The notes under the pieces: generated by a model
Seen by the model: the letters and a program-made list of their open reading frames with translations, nothing else
The model's database searches: none
Told to the model about the DNA's origin: nothing
From: Chloroflexota bacterium
Lineage (GTDB): Bacteria; Chloroflexota; Anaerolineae; Anaerolineales; UBA11579
NCBI GenBank assembly: GCA_019456165.1
Contig: VRUJ01000025.1
Span: forward strand, 23,856-61,664
DNA length: 37,809 nt
Reading direction: 5' to 3'
Translations under genes and position numbers: made by a program
Part shown: positions 8,204 through 15,461 of the stretch, piece after piece
Numbering within the stretch: the first letter of the stretch is position 1
Layout of the letters: each line of letters opens with the position of its first letter

Positions 8204-8704
8204 ATGAGCGAAACCAAAGAAGCTGTGATCGGAAGCAAATTACGAAAAAAAGGCCTCCGTCTTGCTGTCGCGGAATCTTGCACCGGGGGCTTGATAGGCC
8301 ACCGAATAACCAATGTGCCTGGTTCATCAACTTATTACATGGGCAGTGTTACTGCCTATGCATATGATGCAAAGGTGCGCTTGCTGGGAGTGAGTTGGAA
8401 AACATTAGAGACTTACGGCGCTGTCAGTGAAGAAACTGTTTCAGAAATGGCTCTAGGAGTTCGCAGGGCTTTAGCTTCCGACCTTGGTCTTTCCGTAAGC
8501 GGTATCGCCGGTCCTGGAGGGGGGACGCCGGAGAAGCCGGTTGGATATGTGTGTCTAGGGTTGAGCAGCGCCCAGGATAGTTTTACTCGGACCTATCATT
8601 TTGAAGGAGACCGTTCAGCTGTAAAAGAACAATCAGCAGAAGCAGCGCTGCAATTCTTGTTGGATTACCTCGAAGGCAAGCTCGAAGGAAATGAGGAGGG
8701 GTGA
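8204..8704 (+). CDS. pncC: CinA C-terminal domain protein (nicotinamide-nucleotide amidohydrolase)
   Basis: The 166-residue protein is a stand-alone CinA C-terminal domain. It has the family signature LAVAESCTGGLIGHRITNVP with the catalytic Ser/Cys region at residues 25-27, YMGSVTAYAYDAKVRLLGV, GAVSEETVSEMA and SGIAGPGGGTPEKPVGYV. Members deamidate NMN to NaMN in pyridine-nucleotide salvage. The N-terminal COG1058 domain of full CinA is absent, as in E. coli PncC. A small decayed gene follows. Confidence 0.93.
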   Translation: MSETKEAVIGSKLRKKGLRLAVAESCTGGLIGHRITNVPGSSTYYMGSVTAYAYDAKVRLLGVSWKTLETYGAVSEETVSEMALGVRRALASDLGLSVSGIAGPGGGTPEKPVGYVCLGLSSAQDSFTRTYHFEGDRSAVKEQSAEAALQFLLDYLEGKLEGNEEG

Positions 8705-8753
8705 TTTATGGTTATTTCTGTTAAATCCAATGTGTCAAATGGGAGCATAGATC

Positions 8754-9268
8754 ATGGAAGATAATCAATTATACAAACCACCCTTGGGAGACACTATTGG
8801 ATATTGGGGTTTAAATTTTTCCTGGGGTTATTCATGATGTACCAGGCGATCGTTAATTCGGAAATTTTCACACAAGATATTGTTATCTGGTATACGGCAC
8901 TAATTTTATTTACCGTTTTTGGTTATTTAAATTTGTGGCATTTCCCAACTATTGCTGTACTACCAAATGAGTTGAGGGTATATTGACCCTGGGGGACGTA
9001 TCAATTGGTAAAGTGGAGCGAAGTGCAGGAGATTCGCTTGCCGAATAAACCTGCTCGAGGTTTGTTACGTTATCCTGAAAACTAAGCAGCAATCAAAGTC
9101 AATTATTTAGGATTCATTTACGCAATGTTGGGAATTTAATATGACCGTAGGGGAGAATTATTCTTCATTTTCCGCCACCAACAAGGCTATGATAATTTGA
9201 TTGGTGATTTCAAAGTTTTTGCCCCCTTTGCTTTGGCCAAAGAGTTGAGGAAAGAGGAACCCAAATAG
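8754..9268 (+). pseudogene. Decayed gene for a small membrane protein with a PH-like C-terminal part
   Basis: An ATG at 8754 (GGGAG upstream) opens MEDNQLYKPPLGDTIGYW. The reading frame must then shift near 8800 to continue as GFKFFLGLFMMYQ. From 8804 a single frame keeps protein character to TAG at 9266, but is broken by TGA (8984), TAA (9083) and TAA (9137). Segments on either side read naturally: ILFTVFGYLNLWHFP, then YQLVKWSEVQEIRLPNKP, then GELFFIFRHQQGYDNLIGDF. The intact protein would have had about 170 residues with two membrane helices followed by a PH-like domain. The assignment to that fold is only by general pattern. This explains most of the stretch between pncC and metG. Confidence 0.7.
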
Positions 9269-9275
9269 GAATTTT

Positions 9276-11066
9276 CTAACTTCTTAATCGCGCCCGTTCC
9301 TCCTCAGCCACACTAGGTTCCAACTTTGTATACAGTGGTTCGGGTTTTTGGATTGCCTCGCCGCCTATTATTTGACTAGTCTGCCATTTACCACTGGCTT
9401 GGTCATCTCTATAAAGTAGGACAGTGTGCTCTCCCAGTTCATCTTTTTGGGTTTCGGTGAACTGCTCGCCGAAGAGCGGTTCTGTGTAACCTAAAAAGGC
9501 GTGAAGCCGCTCGCAGGTGTGTGGCAAGAAGGGGGCAAGCAAAACTTTCAGGTTGTCGATGGCTTTTATAGCAGTGAAGATAGTGGTACCCGCCGCAGCC
9601 TTATCGTTTTTGATTTCAGACCAGGGGGCGGAGTCATCCAGGTATTTATTCACTTCGGATGCAATGCGTATAGCCTCAAGCAAAGCAGCGCGCAATTTAA
9701 CAGCATCCAAAAGATCTCCAACGCTGCTAAAGCCTGCTGCGACCTTTTCCAGGATGGCTTTATCCTTGGCACGCAGCTTTCCGGGTTGAGGAATCTTGCC
9801 TTCCCACTGCTTGTGTGCGAATGCCAGAACGCGGTTGGCAAGGTTTCCCCAAGTCGCGACCAGTTCATTATTATTTCTGCTGACGAAATCATCCCAATCC
9901 CAATTACTATCTCTGGTTTCAGGCATATTTATGGTCAGGTAATAGCGCAAAGAGTCTGGGTCGTAACGCGAAAGGAAGTCTAAGCCCAACACCCCCCAGC
10001 CAGCGCTGCCAGAGATCTTGCGGTCTTCCATGTTCATGAACTCATTGGCAGGCACATCAAACGGCAGAGTCAGTTTCGTGTTCTCTCGTTCTTCAAATAT
10101 CTTGCCGAACCATTCGCCAGCTCCATGAAGCTGCGCGGGCCACATCATAGCATGGAATGGGATGTTGTCTTTGCCAATGAAATAATATGCTTTTGCTTCC
10201 GGTTTGTACCAATAATCGTGCCAGGCGTTTTTATTCCCAGAAATTGCTGCGCACTCTATCGTTGCGGAAAGGTAACCGATGACTGCCTCAAACCAAACAT
10301 AGATCCGTTTATCCTCCCAACCCTCCACCGGCACAGGGATTCCCCAATCCAGGTCACGCGTGATCGGACGCCCGTGCAGCCCTTTTGCCTTGATTTGCCC
10401 CAGTGTTTGGCGCAGTACGTTTGGTCGGAGATACTCCTCCCGGGATTCCAGAAATTCCTCAATTGCTGGTTGCAATTTGGCTAAATCCAGAAAGAAGTGT
10501 GTAGTTTCGCGCAGCACAGGAGTCGAGCCGTCCATCTTAGCCCTGGGGTTAATGAGTTGGTTGGCTTCAAGTAGGTTGCCGCAGTTATCGCATTGATCGC
10601 CGCGGGCGTGTTCGTAATCACATATATAACAAGTTCCTTCAACATAACGATCGGGTAAAAATCGTCCTAGGCTCTCCGAGAACCACTGCTCCTGGGTTTC
10701 TTCATATAAGTTTCCGTTTTCTTTCAAGGCCAAGAAGAGAGCTTGAGAAACTTTGAAGTGGTTTTCAGTATGTGTTGATGTAAACAGATCGTAGGTGAGC
10801 CCAAGTTTTTGGAACAGGGTCAGGAATTCGGCATGGTAACGTTGGTAGATCACTTCCGGTTCTACACCCTCAGCATCTGACTTGACTGTGATGGGCGTGC
10901 CGTGGGAGTCCGAACCCGAAACCATCAGGACCCGGTTGCCCTTCAATCTTTGGTAGCGTGCGAAGATATCCGCAGGTAAGTATGAGCCAGTGATATTGCC
11001 CACGTGGATGTCGGCGCTGGCATAAGGCCAAGCAACCGCGACTAGAATGTTTTCAGGTTTGCTCAT
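9276..11066 (-). CDS. metG: Methionyl-tRNA synthetase
   Basis: This class I synthetase charges tRNA-Met. Visible features are the N-terminal AWPYASADIHVGN, where HVGN takes the HIGH position, and a zinc knuckle CYICDYEHARGDQCDNCG. FFLDLAKLQPAI, RPITRDLDWGIPVP, WFEAVIGYLSA and FIGKDNIPFH are also seen, with an anticodon-binding helical domain after residue 400. The KMSKS loop reads KISGS (about residues 350-354), which is divergent. The start at 11066 is preferred because GGAG lies 6 nt upstream; a TTG at 11078 would add four residues. No C-terminal tRNA-binding (Arc1-like) domain is seen; length is 596 residues. Confidence 0.96.
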   Translation of the reverse strand: MSKPENILVAVAWPYASADIHVGNITGSYLPADIFARYQRLKGNRVLMVSGSDSHGTPITVKSDAEGVEPEVIYQRYHAEFLTLFQKLGLTYDLFTSTHTENHFKVSQALFLALKENGNLYEETQEQWFSESLGRFLPDRYVEGTCYICDYEHARGDQCDNCGNLLEANQLINPRAKMDGSTPVLRETTHFFLDLAKLQPAIEEFLESREEYLRPNVLRQTLGQIKAKGLHGRPITRDLDWGIPVPVEGWEDKRIYVWFEAVIGYLSATIECAAISGNKNAWHDYWYKPEAKAYYFIGKDNIPFHAMMWPAQLHGAGEWFGKIFEERENTKLTLPFDVPANEFMNMEDRKISGSAGWGVLGLDFLSRYDPDSLRYYLTINMPETRDSNWDWDDFVSRNNNELVATWGNLANRVLAFAHKQWEGKIPQPGKLRAKDKAILEKVAAGFSSVGDLLDAVKLRAALLEAIRIASEVNKYLDDSAPWSEIKNDKAAAGTTIFTAIKAIDNLKVLLAPFLPHTCERLHAFLGYTEPLFGEQFTETQKDELGEHTVLLYRDDQASGKWQTSQIIGGEAIQKPEPLYTKLEPSVAEEERARLRS

Positions 11067-11164
11067 CTTGAGCTCCAAAGTAAAAAGGTTTATCTTTTAG
11101 ATTCCAGTTTAAGTAAAGGAATTTATTTTCTGAAAGCTTATTTTATCAAACCTCCAGATAAAAT

Positions 11165-11204
11165 GTTAAAAAAACAAGAGCTGCCCTGGCGTCAGGCAGC
11201 TCTT
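11165..11204 (-). terminator. Rho-independent terminator on the minus strand, after the small His-rich ORF
   Basis: AAGAGCTGCC (11176-11185) pairs with GGCAGCTCTT (11195-11204), a 10-bp stem with a 9-nt loop. Read on the minus strand it is followed by GTTTTTTTAAC. It lies downstream of the small ORF at 11231-11347 and separates it from metG, which points to that ORF being a transcribed unit. Confidence 0.75.
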
Positions 11205-11230
11205 AGAGAATTAGCGGTTTGTATCTAATT

Positions 11231-11347
11231 TCAGTGAATTTTTCCGTGGATAGCTGCCTTGACGTGTTGGTGCATTTCCATCATTGTGGAAACCACCACT
11301 ATAGTCATCAGCATAGCCATCAATCCGAGCAACGTAAAGATTGTCAT
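11231..11347 (-). CDS. Predicted 38-residue membrane protein with a His-rich tail
   Basis: The ORF encodes an N-terminal hydrophobic helix (MTIFTLLGLMAMLMTIVVVS) followed by a short Met/His-rich tail (MMEMHQH, then AAIHGKIH). It fits one membrane span with a possible metal-binding tail. It is flanked by a promoter-like pair on the same strand (11357-11385) and a good terminator (11165-11204), so it looks like a self-contained gene. No ribosome site is evident; a start so close to the predicted promoter suggests a leaderless or nearly leaderless transcript. No family is recognised. Confidence 0.5.
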   Translation of the reverse strand: MTIFTLLGLMAMLMTIVVVSTMMEMHQHVKAAIHGKIH

Positions 11348-11356
11348 CGTGGCTAC

Positions 11357-11385
11357 AGTTTACGTGTTTGAGAGAGAATTGTCAA
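11357..11385 (-). promoter_or_regulatory. Predicted promoter for the small His-rich ORF
   Basis: On the minus strand TTGACA (11385-11380) and TAAACT (11362-11357) are separated by 17 nt. The predicted transcription start is only a few bases before the ATG at 11347. The -35 is perfect and the -10 matches four of six positions. Confidence 0.45.
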
Positions 11386-11402
11386 GAGGCTGATTACATT
11401 CC

Positions 11403-11430
11403 TTGACAGCCCTTGAATATTTGCTATATT
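11403..11430 (+). promoter_or_regulatory. Sigma-70-type promoter upstream of the SPFH gene
   Basis: TTGACA (11403-11408) and TATATT (11425-11430) are spaced by 16 nt, 45 nt upstream of the SPFH gene start at 11475. It is back to back with the minus-strand promoter of the small ORF. Confidence 0.6.
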
Positions 11431-11474
11431 ACATAGCACACTGGTCTATTAACTTCTATTCAAGGAGAGCGATT

Positions 11475-12398
11475 ATGTTGGGTTACAAATATATCAAAGC
11501 AGTGCCCACTCAGTTCATTATTCAATTCGCGGGGGGTAAAATAAAACGTGCCGGTCCTGGGCTTTCCTTTTTCTATTTTAGACCCGCGAGTTCAATTGCT
11601 CTTGTGCCGCTTAACAGTGTGGATGTGCCCTTTATCATAAACGAGATCACCCAGGATTTCCAAGCTATCACCGTACAGGGCCAACTAACATACCGAATCA
11701 ACGATCCGCAGTTGGTGGCTTCTTTGCTTGATTACACGGTGGATGTATCCACTAAACAATACCTGAGCGAAGATCCGGAAAAGTTAGCCCAACGTTTGGT
11801 AAATCAAGCTCAGGTATTTACCCGCTCGGAAGTCCAGGGCGTGGAAATGCGCGCTGCGATACATGCATCCGACCAGATTGCAAACGCAGTGATGACAAAA
11901 TTTGGTGAGAGTGAGACACTTACCGCTCTAGGAGTGGAGATAATAACATTTGCAATTTTGGCAGTTAAACCCACCCCAGACATTGCTCGTGCCCTGGAAG
12001 CCGAAGCGCGTGAAATGCTTTTACGCCAGGCAGATGACGCCATTTTCGAAAGGCGGAATTCAGCAGTTGAACAAGAGCGGCGCATCAAGGAAAGCGAACT
12101 CTCCACCGAAATCGCTATTGAGAAAGAAACCAAGGAGCTGCTTGCTTCCCGCACTGAAAATATTCGCACGGAGGCGGAAGCGCAAGCCTTTGCAGTGGCC
12201 GAATCTTTGAAACCCTTGCAAGACCTTAACCCAGAAGTATTAAAACTGCTTGCTATACAATCTGCCGAACCCCGCCTGGTTGCCGCGACCGCACTAAGGG
12301 AACTCGCTGAGAATGCGCAGAAGATTGGCCAGCTTAATATTACTCCAGACCTGTTGGAGACATTGATTTCTCGCCAGCGAGATTTTCCAGCAGAATAG
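11475..12398 (+). CDS. SPFH/Band 7 domain protein
   Basis: A 307-residue SPFH (prohibitin/stomatin-type) protein. The N-terminal half has KAVPTQFIIQFAGGKIKRAGPGLSFFYF-like strands and ITVQGQLTYRINDP. The C-terminal half is a charged helical stretch of the flotillin type (ALEAEAREMLLRQADDAIFERR, ELSTEIAIEKETKELLASR). There is no clear membrane helix, so it may associate peripherally. The start at 11475 has AAGGAGAG 6 nt upstream. The NAD-kinase-like gene follows after 40 nt in the same direction, suggesting a joint function that is not established. Confidence 0.88.
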   Translation: MLGYKYIKAVPTQFIIQFAGGKIKRAGPGLSFFYFRPASSIALVPLNSVDVPFIINEITQDFQAITVQGQLTYRINDPQLVASLLDYTVDVSTKQYLSEDPEKLAQRLVNQAQVFTRSEVQGVEMRAAIHASDQIANAVMTKFGESETLTALGVEIITFAILAVKPTPDIARALEAEAREMLLRQADDAIFERRNSAVEQERRIKESELSTEIAIEKETKELLASRTENIRTEAEAQAFAVAESLKPLQDLNPEVLKLLAIQSAEPRLVAATALRELAENAQKIGQLNITPDLLETLISRQRDFPAE

Positions 12399-12438
12399 GG
12401 ATTTTTCCTAGAAAATGGATAATCGAACTCCTTATTAG

Positions 12439-13371
12439 ATGAGCTTCGAGAAGATCGTCCTCGTTACCCGTAAAACGCGTTTGGAGGGTATGGTTGAACG
12501 TTTCAATACGCGTGACCAGGCTCGCTTCTACATCGAGCACAGCGGAGGAAATTTCGATTATTACGTACGCGAACATGAGGTCTACAAGCGCGCTTTGGAG
12601 ACCCTGAGTAAACGGATTTCACGACTTATCAAAGTGCACACCATCGAGCGAAGTTTCTTACCCAACTATATTTTTTCTGATGATGATTTAGTGGTCACCA
12701 TAGGTATAGACGGCCAGGTTGTCAATACAGCAAAATATTTGGACGGCCAACCCATAGTGGCTGTAAACCCAGACCCGGAAAACATAGATGGCATATTATT
12801 ACCCTTCTCGGTTGATACGGTTTCTTCAATAATTGAAGGATGTTTACAAGGCCAGATGAATATCCAGGAAATCACTATGGCCGAAGTAAGCTTGAACGAC
12901 GGGCAGAGTCTTCTAGCCTTCAATGATCTTTTTATTGGCCGTCACGATCATATCTCGGCGCGTTATCACATTGAAACGGAAGGTTTCGCTGAAAACCACT
13001 CATCGAGCGGCATCATTGTTTCTACGGGTGTGGGAGCAACAGGCTGGCTAAGCAGTTTTTTTAATATGACCAATGGTTTGCTGAGCGAATTTAGCCAAGA
13101 GGAAAATTTTAGGCTTGAATACCCGCAGATCCCTTGGGATACTAATTATTTACTTTTTATCGTGAGAGAACCTTTTATTAGCAAAACTTCTGGCGCTCAG
13201 ATAGTTTCAGGGCGCATCAATCCGACGCAACCGCTGAAATTGGAATCTCACATGCCGAGTGGAGGGGTGATTTTTAGCGATGGAATATTAACAGATTATA
13301 TTGAATTCAATGCCGGTACCGAAGCAACGATCAACCTAGCCGAACGCCGCACGCGCTTTGTGCGCGCATAA
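12439..13371 (+). CDS. NAD-kinase-like protein (ATP-NAD kinase superfamily)
   Basis: The 310-residue protein has the architecture of NAD/diacylglycerol kinase-like enzymes. An N-terminal domain is followed by DDDLVVTIGIDGQVVNTAKYL, where the usual GGDG motif reads GIDG (residues 89-92). Then come PIVAVNPDPENIDGILLPF, the C-terminal FNDLFIGRHDHISARYHIE, and SSGIIVSTGVGATGWLSS, which resembles the NAD-site motif. NAD kinase makes NADP from NAD, but this divergent group has no proven activity known to me. It is downstream of the SPFH gene in a probable two-gene operon. Confidence 0.8.
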   Translation: MSFEKIVLVTRKTRLEGMVERFNTRDQARFYIEHSGGNFDYYVREHEVYKRALETLSKRISRLIKVHTIERSFLPNYIFSDDDLVVTIGIDGQVVNTAKYLDGQPIVAVNPDPENIDGILLPFSVDTVSSIIEGCLQGQMNIQEITMAEVSLNDGQSLLAFNDLFIGRHDHISARYHIETEGFAENHSSSGIIVSTGVGATGWLSSFFNMTNGLLSEFSQEENFRLEYPQIPWDTNYLLFIVREPFISKTSGAQIVSGRINPTQPLKLESHMPSGGVIFSDGILTDYIEFNAGTEATINLAERRTRFVRA

Positions 13372-13469
13372 TACAAGTCGCCAACTAGCTTCAAATTTAA
13401 TTTTGGTGAATACTAACTTCATGTAAATTACAATAAATAGTTCCCAAGAATTATTTATTATTCCCCTTC

Positions 13470-14153
13470 TTATTGGGGGCGGAAACGATAGCCAACTCCC
13501 CATTCATTCTCGATATATATTGGGTTTTCAGGATCAATCTCAATTTTTTTGCGCAAATGCCAGATATAACGTCTAACATGTCCTATCTCTTGTTCATACT
13601 GGGGACCCCATACCTCTTTGACCAATTCATCCGGCGAAACAACCTCTCCAGGACGGGAAATCATGGTTTTGAGCAGCTTGAATTCTGTGGGAGTTAGCAT
13701 AATGCGTTCTTTCCCACGGGTAACCTGATGGGTTTTTAGATTAACTTCCAGATCACCCTGTTTGATGATATCCTGAACATCGCTACTTTTATTTTCAGCA
13801 CGGGATAATACCGCCTCCACGCGCGCAGCTAATTGGGCAAAAGAGAATGGTTTCGTAACGTAATCGTCGGCCCCTTGGGAAAACCCCCGCAGAATATCTG
13901 GTTCTTCATCCCGTGCAGTTAGCATAATAATGGGAACATCGCTTACTTCACGAATTTTTTCTATCGTCTCCCAACCGTCACGCTTGGGCATGGTGACATC
14001 CAATATGACCAGATCAGGTTTGGATTCGAACATTTTCCGTAATCCTGAAATACCATCGGGGGCTGTTTTAATCGAATGACCACGATTGGAAAGAAAAGTT
14101 CCGAGTAACTCGGTCAGGTTCCCATCGTCATCAATGATCAATAATTCAGGCAT
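13470..14153 (-). CDS. OmpR/PhoB-family response regulator
   Basis: A 227-residue regulator. The receiver domain (1-120) has the acidic pocket IIDDDGN, phosphoacceptor Asp52 in LVILDVTMPKRDGW, IIMLTARDEE and VTKPFSFAQL. The winged-helix DNA-binding domain (130-227) has MLTPTEFKLLKTMISRPGEVVSPDELVKEVWG and HVRRYIWHLRKKIE, ending in GVGYRF. It overlaps the histidine kinase gene by 8 nt, so the two form a two-component pair. The pair is divergent from the cytochrome/molybdoenzyme operon and may control it. Confidence 0.95.
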   Translation of the reverse strand: MPELLIIDDDGNLTELLGTFLSNRGHSIKTAPDGISGLRKMFESKPDLVILDVTMPKRDGWETIEKIREVSDVPIIMLTARDEEPDILRGFSQGADDYVTKPFSFAQLAARVEAVLSRAENKSSDVQDIIKQGDLEVNLKTHQVTRGKERIMLTPTEFKLLKTMISRPGEVVSPDELVKEVWGPQYEQEIGHVRRYIWHLRKKIEIDPENPIYIENEWGVGYRFRPQ

Positions 14154-15225
14154 CTTCTGGCACTTCTTTGGCTATTGGAACATTGATTGTGAACATTGAT
14201 CCTTTTACTTCACCATTACTATCTAAGGGAGATTGCAGGCTGAGTTTTCCGTCTTGTGCTTCGGTGAGCGCCTTTGCGAAATACAAACCTAAACCCCATC
14301 CTTGGGTTTCAACCCGGTCTCCGCTCTCCAGGCGCAAGAATCTTTTGAAGATTTTATCTTGCATTTGTGTGGGGATACCTGGGCCGTAATCAGTCACCAA
14401 AATACTTAGATTTTCACCTTCCATTTTTACTTTTATTTCAATCGGAGCTTCAGGAGGAGAATACTTATCTGCGTTTGATAACAAATTGCATACAACTTTT
14501 TCCATGTAGATTTCATCCGCCCAGATGGGAGGTATTTCCTTTGGAAGCTCCCATTTAATTTCTCGTTTCACAGATGCGAAGACCAAATCAGCAGCTCGTT
14601 GTAACATGGGCTCAACAGCTACCGGGCCAGGGTTGAGTTCTAAGATGCCAGCATCAAGCCGTGATACATCCAGGATGGTTTGCACGAAATTCGTCAGACG
14701 TTGACTTTCTTGAGCCATCACATCCAAAATACGACGTGATTTTGCGGGAATTTGGGATGAATCTTGTAGAGCAAGTTCCAAACCACCGTTTAATGTAGTT
14801 AAAGGACCGCGTAATTCATGGCTGACCAAAGAGACAAAATCCGATTTCAAACGATCCAGTGCTTTCAATTCCTCATTCGCAAGGGCCAAGTCAGCATTGC
14901 GTTCAGCCAGGGTTTCTGTACGCTCGTTCACTTTTTGTTCCAGAGTACGGTTTAACACCTCTAACTCAGTTGAAACATCCATTTGTCCACTTAAGAGTCT
15001 GATAATGTAGGTGAGGACGCCAAATACTGCTGCAGGTCCTAATATTCCAAAAAATAATATTTCGGAAGTCCAATGTATGTCAAATTTTAATTCTCCCAGA
15101 ATGAGGATATGCTCCCATGTTTCGTAAAAAAGTACGAATAAAAAAAGGAAAAACGGAAGAAAAAGACGTATCTGATTTGCGCGGCGTAGGTTTTCAATAC
15201 TTGAGGGGGGCATAATTTTTTCCAT
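14146..15225 (-). CDS. Membrane sensor histidine kinase
   Basis: A 359-residue kinase. Two membrane helices at about 21-38 and 54-77 enclose only a short loop, so there is no large sensor domain and sensing may occur in the membrane or through partners. A coiled coil (ELEVLNRTLEQKVNERTETL) leads to the H-box SHELRGPLTTLNGG with His136. The ATPase part has CNLLSNADKYSPP (N-box), VTDYGPGIP (G1) and GWGLGLYFAKAL (G2). It is transcribed ahead of, and overlaps, its response regulator gene. Confidence 0.94.
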   Translation of the reverse strand: MEKIMPPSSIENLRRANQIRLFLPFFLFLFVLFYETWEHILILGELKFDIHWTSEILFFGILGPAAVFGVLTYIIRLLSGQMDVSTELEVLNRTLEQKVNERTETLAERNADLALANEELKALDRLKSDFVSLVSHELRGPLTTLNGGLELALQDSSQIPAKSRRILDVMAQESQRLTNFVQTILDVSRLDAGILELNPGPVAVEPMLQRAADLVFASVKREIKWELPKEIPPIWADEIYMEKVVCNLLSNADKYSPPEAPIEIKVKMEGENLSILVTDYGPGIPTQMQDKIFKRFLRLESGDRVETQGWGLGLYFAKALTEAQDGKLSLQSPLDSNGEVKGSMFTINVPIAKEVPEDA

Positions 15226-15370
15226 AGCTATTCCATATTATATGTATGAATTTTAAGCAAGTACATTATAGCAACTTTTAATCGCAATGCAAAAAGGAGG
15301 ACAGAATTACGACAATTTGGAACATCGTTGAGACACATATTCAAGCTATTATAGTTTATTATTTTTATTG

Positions 15371-15397
15371 TAATAATATTCACAAACAATATTATTA
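15371..15397. promoter_or_regulatory. Perfect inverted repeat upstream of the respiratory operon
   Basis: TAATAATATT (15371-15380) and AATATTATTA (15388-15397) are perfect inverted copies with the spacer CACAAAC. It lies 64 nt before the cytochrome start, in the divergent region between the two-component genes and the operon. The region is AT-rich, so chance is possible, but the position suits an operator. Confidence 0.4.
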
Positions 15398-15461
15398 TGA
15401 GTAAATTTATCCAATATCACGTTAAAAATATTAATAACAATATACAAGTAAGGAGGTAGAA

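Noticed and set aside
8984..8986. TGA as a selenocysteine codon in the small membrane-protein frame
   Set aside because: The same frame also has two TAA codons and a frameshift, no Cys-type redox motif is near, and decay is the simpler explanation.
9501..9983. Plus-strand ORF of 160 codons opposite metG
   Set aside because: It is antisense to highly conserved metG sequence with no recognisable protein features.
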